This document shows positions 6,141 to 11,799 of a stretch of DNA of 11,799 nt, one piece after another. Source of the DNA: CBDUVZ01 sp965370805 (GTDB lineage Bacteria; Hydrothermota; Tepidihabitantia; Tepidihabitantales; Tepidihabitantaceae); NCBI GenBank assembly GCA_965370805.1, contig CBDUVZ010000093.1, positions 1 through 11,799 of the forward strand, read 5' to 3'. The position numbers and the translations under genes are program-made. Below the pieces are notes generated by a model, which did not search any database, was not told the DNA's origin, and worked only from the letters and a program-made list of their open reading frames with translations. Position 1 is the first letter of the stretch. Every line of letters begins with the position of its first letter.

Positions 6141-7952
6141 TCAGTCGCCGGATGCGAGCAGGTCTCCCCGCTGATAGATTGCCAGTTGGACCGGGGAGAA
6201 GCCCCGGCCGCTGACTTTCTTTTCCGAACCCGGGAGCGCGATCTCGCCGGTAGTCAGGTCAACGCTGATTTCATCCCCGTCGTTGAGGCCGGATTCCACC
6301 AGGTCGGCAATCATCACCGGGACCCCGGCATTGACTGCGTTGCGGAAGTAGATCGACCCGAACGACCGGGCGACAATCAGGCTGATGCCCAGGGCTTTGA
6401 AGCAGTCGACCGCCTGCTGGCGCGAGCTGCCGGCCCCGAAGTTGCTGCCGGTGACGATGATATCGCCCGGCTTCGCCTGCGGCGCGAATTCCTCCCGGCC
6501 TTTCAGGTTGCCGAATGCGTACTGCCCCATCTCTCGGATGTCGGTGACCGCCAGGTGACGGTTGTGGAAGATCATGTCGGTGTCGATGTCGTCCTGGTTG
6601 ACGACCCAGATCCGTCCCCGGATTCGAGTGGGCCTGGGACCGGGTCTGGGTTCGGCATGCCCAGGGGTTTCTGCCGGTGCCGGCGGTATGGTGAAGACCG
6701 CGGGTTTGTCCGGGATTGTGCTCGCGGTTACGATTGCCCCGGCAACCGCGGACGCTGCAACCGTTGCCGGTGAGGCCAGGAATACGTCGCCCTTGCCCTG
6801 CTTGCCCGGGAAGTTGCGGTTCCCGGTCGATACGGTCGTCTCACCCGGCCCGTTCTGGCCAATCTGTCCGGCCGCGCACCCGGCACAGCCGGCGTTGCCG
6901 AGCAGGACCCCGGCCTGCTTGAACACTTCGACAAGCCCGAGACTCAGCGCTTCCTGCCAGATACGGTCGGTTGACGGGACGACTTTGAGCACCACCCCCG
7001 GCGCGACTTTGCGGCCCCGGAGGATTTCGGCTGCGGCCTTGAGGTCTTCGAGCCGGCCGTTGGTGCAGGACCCGATGAACGCGGAGTCGATCTTCCGGCC
7101 CGCGATATCCGCAACCGGGATAACGTCTTCCGGATGTCCGGGTCGGGAAATCATTGGGCAGAGGCTACTTATATCGATTTCCTCGATTCGTTCGCAACTC
7201 GCGTCCGGGTCCGCGAGCACCGTTTTGAAACTGCGGCCGGCCTGCTTCCCGCAGTAGTCGAGTACGTCCCGGTTCGGCGGGATGATGACGGCGATTGCGC
7301 CCGTCTCGGTGGCCATCGACGATATTGTGATGCGGGCATCCAGGCTCAGGTTGTCGACTACTTCTCCGGACAACTCGGCCACGCAGCCAAGCAGGCCGTG
7401 GGCACCGAGATGCCTGAGTATGGCAAGTACGATATCCTTGGCCAGTGCTTCCGGGCCGGGTCGGCCTTTAAGAATCACCTTGACGGTTCGCGGGGTCTCG
7501 AACCAGACTTTGCCGCGAGCGAACGCACAGGCGATATCGCGGTCACCCATGCCCTGGCCGAAAGCACCGACAGCACCGATGATATTGGCGTGCGAGTCGG
7601 TGGAGACGAGTGTCTCGCCCGGCCCGACCAGGCCCAGGTCGATTGCCAGGTGGGTGCCGATTCCCCGGTCGATGTCGAATACCCTGATACCGCGGCGCCG
7701 GGCGAACACCCGGCACAACTGCTGGTTGGCGGCGTAGCGCTGGTCCGAGCCGCCCGGGTTGCAGTCGAACGTGAAGAACGTCCGCTCCGGGTCGTCGAGC
7801 GAGAGTCCGTTTTCCTCGATGTTCTTGACCACACTGGCCCCGCCGAAATCCCGCGCCAGCCGCGCGTCGATTCCCAGTTCGACAACGTCTCCGGGCTTCG
7901 GGGTCTGACCGCAATGGGCGGCCAGTATCTTCTCGATAACCGTGCTGCCCAT
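6141..7952 (-). CDS. One-chain aconitase-superfamily hydratase (LeuC-LeuD fusion)
   Basis: The chain has 603 residues: a large catalytic domain (1-410), a proline-rich linker (about 413-443), then a LeuD-type swivelling domain (445-600). [4Fe-4S] ligands are Cys296 (GSCTNGR) and Cys356/Cys359 (GCAGCAAG). DIDRGIGTH, STDSHANIIGAVGAFGQG (117-134), STGNRNFPGKQGKG (375-388) and SNFGAGSSRQQ (503-513) are recognisable. Two catalytic-site positions are unusual: the normal Asp-His pair reads Asp63-Cys64 (TFDCNPGG), and the usual GSSRE reads GSSRQ. Because it follows icd and the HD gene, the likely reaction is citrate-isocitrate interconversion, as for the Aquifex-type one-chain aconitases, but the odd residues leave other substrates open. 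The start is 2 nt after the HD gene stop and lacks a good Shine-Dalgarno, so translation is probably coupled. Confidence 0.85.
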   Translation of the reverse strand: MGSTVIEKILAAHCGQTPKPGDVVELGIDARLARDFGGASVVKNIEENGLSLDDPERTFFTFDCNPGGSDQRYAANQQLCRVFARRRGIRVFDIDRGIGTHLAIDLGLVGPGETLVSTDSHANIIGAVGAFGQGMGDRDIACAFARGKVWFETPRTVKVILKGRPGPEALAKDIVLAILRHLGAHGLLGCVAELSGEVVDNLSLDARITISSMATETGAIAVIIPPNRDVLDYCGKQAGRSFKTVLADPDASCERIEEIDISSLCPMISRPGHPEDVIPVADIAGRKIDSAFIGSCTNGRLEDLKAAAEILRGRKVAPGVVLKVVPSTDRIWQEALSLGLVEVFKQAGVLLGNAGCAGCAAGQIGQNGPGETTVSTGNRNFPGKQGKGDVFLASPATVAASAVAGAIVTASTIPDKPAVFTIPPAPAETPGHAEPRPGPRPTRIRGRIWVVNQDDIDTDMIFHNRHLAVTDIREMGQYAFGNLKGREEFAPQAKPGDIIVTGSNFGAGSSRQQAVDCFKALGISLIVARSFGSIYFRNAVNAGVPVMIADLVESGLNDGDEISVDLTTGEIALPGSEKKVSGRGFSPVQLAIYQRGDLLASGD

Positions 7953-7954
7953 GG

Positions 7955-8530
7955 TTACTGAATCAGGCTGCCATTGGCGAGCATGACCAGGGGGTTGAAC
8001 GTCGCGTAGTCGGCCTGGTGGATGAGGACCGTTTCGACTGTCTGGGGCCGACCCTCGCCTTCCTTTGCGTGGCAGGCGATGCAGTTCACCAGTTCATCGG
8101 GCAGCCCGGCCCGGGCCGCGAGGATTGCGCCCGAGATTGGGTGCCGCGTGCACATCCCGCTGCGGCTCTTGCGATAGCCGCCCTTGCCGTCGGGTTCGAT
8201 CTCCAGCAGCTTGCCGACGTCGTGGAGCAGACCGCCGGCAATCAGCCGGTCCATATCGATCTTGTACGGTACCTTGGCGTACGCATCGTGCTGGGCTTCG
8301 GCGAGTCCCACCGCGCCCTCGGTTACGGCGAGCGTGTGCTCGATGATGCCGATCTCCTTCGCGTCGGTCAGCAGGGTGAACGGGAGCTTGTGCAGGGCCT
8401 CAATGCTTTCCCAGCCGCCCCGGGTGCAGGCGTCCACCCAGACCTTGACGGTCTTCTCGCGGAGCTTCTTGTTTTCGATTCCGGCCAGTTGCTCACGGAA
8501 CACGCCCTCGATGTCTTTCGGTGTAATCAT
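7955..8530 (-). CDS. HD-domain metal-dependent phosphohydrolase
   Basis: This 191-aa protein has the HD-superfamily metal site in order: His65 (IIEHTLAV), His103-Asp104 (LLHDVGKLLE), His130 (CTRHPISG), His154 (ACHAKEGEG) and Asp174 (IHQADYATF). All ligands are present, so it is probably an active hydrolase acting on a phosphate ester or nucleotide; the substrate is unknown. No signal peptide, membrane segment or receiver domain is seen. The ATG has GAGGT 4 nt upstream. The gene lies 7 bp after icd and 2 bp before the fused hydratase, tightly inside a carbon-metabolism operon, which is an unusual place for an HD protein. It could regulate the pathway or clean up damaged metabolites; the sequence does not say which. 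Confidence 0.85.
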   Translation of the reverse strand: MITPKDIEGVFREQLAGIENKKLREKTVKVWVDACTRGGWESIEALHKLPFTLLTDAKEIGIIEHTLAVTEGAVGLAEAQHDAYAKVPYKIDMDRLIAGGLLHDVGKLLEIEPDGKGGYRKSRSGMCTRHPISGAILAARAGLPDELVNCIACHAKEGEGRPQTVETVLIHQADYATFNPLVMLANGSLIQ

Positions 8531-8537
8531 GATGACC

Positions 8538-9719
8538 TCACAGTGCGGCGATGACAGCGTCGGTCATCTCCCGGGTGTTCGCCGCGCCCCGGCTTGCGAC
8601 GTCAGGCCCGCCCTTGAGGCGGAGCATGTCATAGGTGCGCGTCCCGGCTTCACTGATGACCTTGCTGATTGCGCTGCGGACCCGGGTTGCTTTTTCGGTC
8701 TCGCCGATATGGTCGAGCAGCATGCAGGCGGACAGGATCATCGCAATCGGGTTGACGATTGACGGCTCCAGTTCCTGGTACTTGGGCGCGGAGCCGTGGG
8801 TCGGCTCGAAGACCGCGACTTCCTGCCCGATATTGGCCGAGCAGGCGAAACCGAGCCCGCCGACCAGACCGGCAAATCCGTCGGAGACGATGTCGCCGAA
8901 CATGTTGCCAGCAACGATGACCCCGTAATCCTCCGGGTTCTTGGTCAGCCACATCATCTGGGCGTCGATGTTCGTGTGCCAGAGCGCGATTCCCGGGAAA
9001 CTAGCGGCCGCTTTCCTTGCCTCGTCCTCCATCATCCCCGAAGTCTCGCGGATGACGTTCGGTTTCTCGCAGACCGTGACCGACTTGTACCCGAACTCCT
9101 TCGCGTGCTCGAATGCGGCCCGGACGATTCGGGCGCAGGCCGGTCGGGTGAAAATACGGCAGGAGATGGCCAGGTCGGCCGACGCCGTGTCCGCGTAGTT
9201 CCTCATCTTCGGATGGGTCTGAAGCGCGGTCCGCACTTCGTCCGGCGGGTTGGTCCACTCGACGCCGCTGTACAGGCCTTCGGTGTTCTGGCGGAAGATG
9301 GCGACGTCGACCGTTGGTTCCTCGGACCCGTTGCCGGAGCGGCGGATGAAGTTCAGCGGGTTGCCCGGGAAGGAACGGCACGGACGCAGGCAGATATCGA
9401 GGCCGAACCGCTGGCGCAGGCCGACAATCGGGCTGTAGTAGACATGCCCTTTCTCCTTGAGTCCGGGGTCGAGCTCAGCCGCGGCTTTGTCCTTCGGCTT
9501 GGAAGTGATAGCGCCGAACAGGCCGAGCTTGTGCTCCTCAAGCAGCTTGACGGTGCGTTCGGGAAGCGCGTTGCCTTCATGCTTCCAGAACTCCCAGCCG
9601 ATATCCCCGTGGACGTACTCGGCCTCGAAACCGACTGCTTCAAGGACCCGAACCGCTTCGGGCAGCACGGTCCGGCCGATGCCGTCGCCCGGCATGCTGA
9701 CGATAGTGTGCTTGGACAT
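8538..9719 (-). CDS. icd: Isocitrate dehydrogenase, probably NADP-dependent
   Basis: This 393-aa enzyme of the beta-decarboxylating dehydrogenase family interconverts isocitrate and 2-oxoglutarate plus CO2. PGDGIGRTV lies at the N-terminus. By hand alignment to E. coli Icd, the substrate residues are kept: Ser96 (S113), Arg102 (R119), Arg112 (R129), Arg143 (R153), Tyr150 (Y160) and Lys219 (K230). Metal-binding aspartates are Asp252, Asp276 and Asp280. E. coli N115 is replaced by Ile98. All five NADP determinants are present: Lys313-Tyr314 (HGSAPKY), Val322, Tyr363 and Arg367 (TYDMLR), corresponding to K344, Y345, V351, Y391 and R395. Isopropylmalate dehydrogenase is therefore unlikely. A TTG six codons upstream is open, but the AGGAG at 9725-9729 is 5 nt from this ATG and fixes the start. 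It is the first gene of the operon. Confidence 0.88.
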   Translation of the reverse strand: MSKHTIVSMPGDGIGRTVLPEAVRVLEAVGFEAEYVHGDIGWEFWKHEGNALPERTVKLLEEHKLGLFGAITSKPKDKAAAELDPGLKEKGHVYYSPIVGLRQRFGLDICLRPCRSFPGNPLNFIRRSGNGSEEPTVDVAIFRQNTEGLYSGVEWTNPPDEVRTALQTHPKMRNYADTASADLAISCRIFTRPACARIVRAAFEHAKEFGYKSVTVCEKPNVIRETSGMMEDEARKAAASFPGIALWHTNIDAQMMWLTKNPEDYGVIVAGNMFGDIVSDGFAGLVGGLGFACSANIGQEVAVFEPTHGSAPKYQELEPSIVNPIAMILSACMLLDHIGETEKATRVRSAISKVISEAGTRTYDMLRLKGGPDVASRGAANTREMTDAVIAAL

Positions 9720-9724
9720 GAATA

Positions 9725-9729
9725 CTCCT
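9725..9729 (-). promoter_or_regulatory. Shine-Dalgarno deciding the icd start
   Basis: AGGAG on the minus strand lies 5 nt before the ATG at 9719. The alternative TTG start at 9737 would place this site inside the coding region, so it is rejected. Confidence 0.75.
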
Positions 9730-9744
9730 GTTAGCAATTCTCAG

Positions 9745-9759
9745 TCAATCGACAATCGG
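9745..9759 (-). repeat. GATTGTCGATTGA repeat in the icd leader
   Basis: Read on the minus strand, CCGATTGTCGATTGA belongs to the same family as the tracts at 475-490 and 999-1026. It lies in the predicted 5-prime leader of icd, between the -10 box and the Shine-Dalgarno, so here it would be transcribed. Confidence 0.5.
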
Positions 9760-9775
9760 AAGTCAGAACGGCCGG

Positions 9776-9804
9776 AGTATATCGCCCGCCCCGCCGGAAA
9801 TCAA
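9776..9804 (-). promoter_or_regulatory. Promoter of the icd-HD-hydratase operon
   Basis: On the minus strand, TTGATT (9804-9799) and TATACT (9781-9776) are separated by 17 bp. Transcription would start near 9769, giving a leader of about 50 nt. It lies back to back with the ncRNA promoter at 9853-9881, with about 50 bp between the two -35 boxes. Confidence 0.7.
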
Positions 9805-9852
9805 GCGGTTTGGTGGAAGGCAGGTGAGGGGTTCCGGTTGCCGCATTGCCGA

Positions 9853-9881
9853 TTGCCTCGGCAGGGCCCTTCCAGTATAAT
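9853..9881 (+). promoter_or_regulatory. Promoter of the candidate ncRNA
   Basis: TTGCCT (9853-9858) and a perfect TATAAT (9876-9881) are separated by the optimal 17 bp. The start would fall at about 9886-9889. No protein-coding gene follows on this strand before the terminator at 10079-10101. Confidence 0.7.
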
Positions 9882-9885
9882 ATGT

Positions 9886-10101
9886 GTGGGCTTGGAGGGA
9901 ACAGGTGCGTTGACTCTGTTGTCTGTTCCCTTCCGACAATTCGATTTGCTCGATTACGGTCGTACTAGCTGGTTCCATTCTGGCTAGATCCTCAGACGGC
10001 ACGGCCCGGGGTCGGGTGCGGCTGAATCAGGACTTATCCTGAGGCGTAGCGACTCTACCAATCTCCTGCGATGCCCGCGCCCGGTTTCGGGCCGTCTTTT
10101 T
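9886..10101 (+). ncRNA. Candidate orphan structured ncRNA, about 210 nt
   Basis: A strong promoter and an intrinsic terminator bound about 210 nt with no credible ORF and many stems. Stem 1: GGAGGGAACAG (9894-9904) with CTGTTCCCTTCC (9923-9934), 11 bp with one bulge. Stem 2: CGAC (9934-9937) with GTCG (9959-9962). Stem 3: CTAGC (9965-9969) with GCTAG (9983-9987). Stem 4: TCAG (9992-9995) with CTGA (10022-10025), enclosing GCAC/GTGC and CCG/CGG. Stem 5: TCAGGA (10027-10032) with TCCTGA (10037-10042). Stem 6: GTAG (10046-10049) with CTAC (10055-10058). GUGUGGGC (9884-9891) can also pair with GCCCGCGC (10073-10080) to close the 5-prime and 3-prime ends; how much of it forms depends on the exact start. 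I find no hallmarks of SRP RNA, tmRNA, RNase P RNA, 5S rRNA or tRNA. A divergent 6S RNA cannot be excluded. Confidence 0.55.
10079..10101 (+). terminator. Rho-independent terminator of the candidate ncRNA
   Basis: GCCCG (10079-10083) and CGGGC (10088-10092) form a 5-bp GC stem with a GTTT loop, followed by CGTC and TTTTT (10097-10101). The U-tract begins 4 nt after the stem, so it is good but not ideal. It faces away from the icd operon. Confidence 0.65.
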
Positions 10102-10139
10102 CGTTCGGTCGGGGAGATGCGTCGGCTCGGAAACTGAAC

Positions 10140-10160
10140 GGGGGCGGCAATGCCGCCCCC
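10140..10160. terminator. GC-rich hairpin after the surface-protein gene
   Basis: GGGGGCGGC (10140-10148) and GCCGCCCCC (10152-10160) form a 9-bp stem around AAT, 20 bp beyond the minus-strand stop at 10181. No U-tract follows on either strand (minus strand: GTTCAGTTT). It probably ends or protects the 3-prime end of the surface-protein mRNA without being a classic intrinsic terminator. Confidence 0.5.
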
Positions 10161-10180
10161 GTTATCGCTATGCCTGCGCG

Positions 10181-11799
10181 CTAGCGCGAGAGCACCAGCT
10201 TGCCCCAGGTTTCGGCCCCGCCGGCCGAAGTCCGGTGGAAGTAGATGCCCGGCGCGACTTCGCGTCCGGCGTCGTCGCAGCCGTTCCAGGTCAGTTGCGC
10301 CCGGCCGTCAACCATCCGGTTGCTCGCCAGGGTGCGCACGACCCGGCCGGTGTTGTCGTAGATCCGCACCGTGAGCGGGCCGGGTGCGGCGAGGTCGACC
10401 TCAAGCGCGGTGGTCCGGGAGAACGGGTTCGGCCGGACCCGGACCGCAATCAGCGAAGTGCGGGGCAGCCCGCTGATTTCTTCGCCGTAGAGCCCGACCG
10501 GCGGTCCGTTGAACCCGCCCACCTTGAGGATCTGGTTGTCCCCGCCAGTTGACCACTGCATGATTGTCACCCAGTAGGAGCCGTTGCGCGGGTCGTATTC
10601 GATGCCGCGCATGTTCCAGTCCTCGTTCGCGAACTTGAAGCTGCTTATCACCGACAGGTCGGTGCGGTCGAGTTCGTACATGCAGCAACTGTCCAGCCCG
10701 GTGCCGCCTGCATCGAACCAGGTGAACATGTTCAGCAGCGTCGGCGGGTCGGTCGGCGCGCCGTAGTCCAGGGCCAGGCAGCGGGTGCCGAAGTTGCCGG
10801 TCAGCGGATGGACCAGCGTATCGCGGACATTGCCGAGTGTGTCGGTTATGAACACGCGCAGCGGCAGGACGCCGCTTTCGCGGCGGTCGGAGATGTAGAG
10901 TTCGTGTGTGGATTCGAGTTCGGTAATCCCGACCGGGTACTGGACGTACGGTATGTCGAACGAGCGGAGCACCGTACCGGAAGTCGATAGCTTGTACACC
11001 TTCTTGCTCGGGTTCGCCACCAGCCAGAGATTCCCGTCGTACGCGGTGAAGTCGATGCCGGTGCAGGAATCCTCGGGTGCGGGAATGGTGCCCTGGGCCG
11101 TGAGCGTGCTGTCGGAGGTGTACTTGTAGATTGTCGAGCCCATGAAGTGGACGCAGTAGATGTTGTCGTCGTTGGTGTTGTAGGTCACGCCGTAGAGGCC
11201 CCAGTCGGATGGCATACCCGGACAGGTCAAGGGTCCCCAGATGATTTCGCCGGGCTGGTGCGGCGGTTCGCCGACCGTCAGCGTGAAGACGTAGGTCCAG
11301 TCGTGGTGCCAGTTGTCCGAACGGACGTGCAGGGTGCACGGCACCGTAGTGCCGGGCGGCATGCCGCCGGCCGCGGCCGCGCTGAACCGGTCCGCGTTGT
11401 TGGTCCTCGTCGATCCGGCAGGAATCGCGCCGTAGCCCGAGGTCGAGTCCGTAATCGTGAACTGCGCATCGCCGGACCGGAGGATGGCGGTTACGTTCTC
11501 GGCTTCGGTGCTGCCGTTGTTGATGAGCGTGACGATGATGTCGCCGTTCTCGCCGGGGTCGAATCGTCCGTTGCCGTTACCACCCGGTGGGCTGTCGATA
11601 ACGGTATTGCCGACGTACTGGACGGTCGGCGCCCCGACCTGGAATGTGACGTACGAGACCCAGGTCGAGTCGTCGGCGTCCTTGCAGATCAGCGAGCACG
11701 GAATCGGGTAGCCGTTGGGCAGGCCGGTGACAATTCTCATTTCGTACCCGGTGGTGTTCTGAGCGCTGTCACCGCCGGCGACGTTGCCGAACGCGAGAA
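10181..11799 (-). CDS. Secreted or surface protein, C-terminal 538 residues (5-prime partial)
   Basis: The frame stays open to the window edge and the Met at 11740 is internal, so the N-terminus is missing. From the visible start there is a CARDB/DUF11-like beta-sandwich (about 45-175) with SPPGGNGNGRFDPGENGD, a Gly/Asn/Asp-rich segment that may bind calcium, and VTLINNGSTEAENVTAILR. The residues just before it look like the end of a similar module. Next, about residues 190-430 form a beta-propeller-like repeat region (IYKYTSD, LWLVANPSKKVYKLSTSGTV, LYISDRRESG). The last 85 or so residues, from VRVRPNPF to GKLVLSR, form a FlgD-Ig/T9SS-type C-terminal domain (VRIYDNTGRVVRTL, APGIYFHRTSAGG). 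This end is typical of exported proteins of FCB-group bacteria. The ligand and role are unknown. Confidence 0.85.
   Translation of the reverse strand, partial: LAFGNVAGGDSAQNTTGYEMRIVTGLPNGYPIPCSLICKDADDSTWVSYVTFQVGAPTVQYVGNTVIDSPPGGNGNGRFDPGENGDIIVTLINNGSTEAENVTAILRSGDAQFTITDSTSGYGAIPAGSTRTNNADRFSAAAAGGMPPGTTVPCTLHVRSDNWHHDWTYVFTLTVGEPPHQPGEIIWGPLTCPGMPSDWGLYGVTYNTNDDNIYCVHFMGSTIYKYTSDSTLTAQGTIPAPEDSCTGIDFTAYDGNLWLVANPSKKVYKLSTSGTVLRSFDIPYVQYPVGITELESTHELYISDRRESGVLPLRVFITDTLGNVRDTLVHPLTGNFGTRCLALDYGAPTDPPTLLNMFTWFDAGGTGLDSCCMYELDRTDLSVISSFKFANEDWNMRGIEYDPRNGSYWVTIMQWSTGGDNQILKVGGFNGPPVGLYGEEISGLPRTSLIAVRVRPNPFSRTTALEVDLAAPGPLTVRIYDNTGRVVRTLASNRMVDGRAQLTWNGCDDAGREVAPGIYFHRTSAGGAETWGKLVLSR

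Noticed and set aside
7134..7961. A 275-codon plus-strand open frame opposite the fused hydratase
   Set aside because: It is antisense to conserved Fe-S hydratase motifs; the open frame is a by-product of high GC.
8796..9734. A 312-codon plus-strand open frame opposite icd
   Set aside because: It is a shadow of the recognised isocitrate dehydrogenase, with no motif of its own.
9882..9968. A 28-codon ORF (ATG at 9882) inside the candidate ncRNA
   Set aside because: The ATG falls at or before the predicted transcription start, lacks a Shine-Dalgarno, and its codons run through an 11-bp RNA stem.
9886..10080. Assignment of the RNA as 6S, SRP RNA, tmRNA or RNase P RNA
   Set aside because: The SRP GGAAGGAAGC-type loop, the RNase P GAGGAAAGTCC core and tmRNA ends are all absent. 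The fold is several separate hairpins, not the single long bubble-bearing hairpin of 6S, although a divergent 6S cannot be formally excluded.
10401..11339. A 312-codon minus-strand frame inside the surface-protein gene
   Set aside because: It is Arg/His/Pro-rich with no domain, and overlaps in another frame a gene with recognisable modules.
1..11799. CRISPR arrays, prophage, insertion sequences or defence systems
   Set aside because: I saw no regularly spaced direct repeats, transposase, integrase or recognisable defence gene. The only mobile-element trace is the REP-like palindrome at 1101-1145.

Overview
The window looks like a GC-rich bacterial genome segment, probably from an uncultivated lineage related to the FCB group, such as candidate phylum WOR-3/Stahlbacteria. 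This placement is an inference. It rests on a secreted protein with a T9SS/FlgD-like C-terminal module (right end), intergenic runs such as GATTGTAGATTG and CACGGAT units, and a palindromic element resembling REP sequences.

Layout. (1) Positions 1-945 (+): the end of an unknown gene, an overlapping unknown 108-aa gene, and a 125-aa unknown protein with its own Shine-Dalgarno. (2) 946-1202: a bidirectional terminator hairpin, two kinds of short intergenic repeat and a nested palindrome. (3) 5794-1203 (-): an operon with a visible TATAAT promoter, encoding LeuC-type and LeuD-type hydratase subunits, a fused CitD-CitE protein and CitF. (4) 5868-6122 (+): a small two-helix membrane protein lying between the two minus-strand operons. 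(5) 9804-6141 (-): a second operon, also with a visible promoter, encoding NADP-type isocitrate dehydrogenase, an HD-domain hydrolase and a one-chain aconitase-superfamily enzyme. (6) 9853-10101 (+): a promoter and terminator enclosing a roughly 210-nt structured stretch with no protein gene. It is the best candidate for something undescribed. (7) 11799-10181 (-): the C-terminal 538 residues of a large secreted or surface protein.

How the genes may work together. Operon 5 can interconvert citrate, isocitrate and 2-oxoglutarate. Operon 3 combines an Fe-S hydratase of the isopropylmalate/homoaconitate family with an ACP-dependent lyase of the citrate/citramalate lyase family. Two readings fit. 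In the first, citrate is cleaved to acetate and oxaloacetate, linked to isocitrate dehydrogenase as an ATP-independent version of the citrate-cleaving arm of a TCA cycle. In the second, operon 3 is a self-contained mesaconate/citraconate hydratase plus citramalate lyase making acetate and pyruvate. Sequence alone does not decide. The lyase accessory genes (citC ligase, citX, citG) are not in the window.
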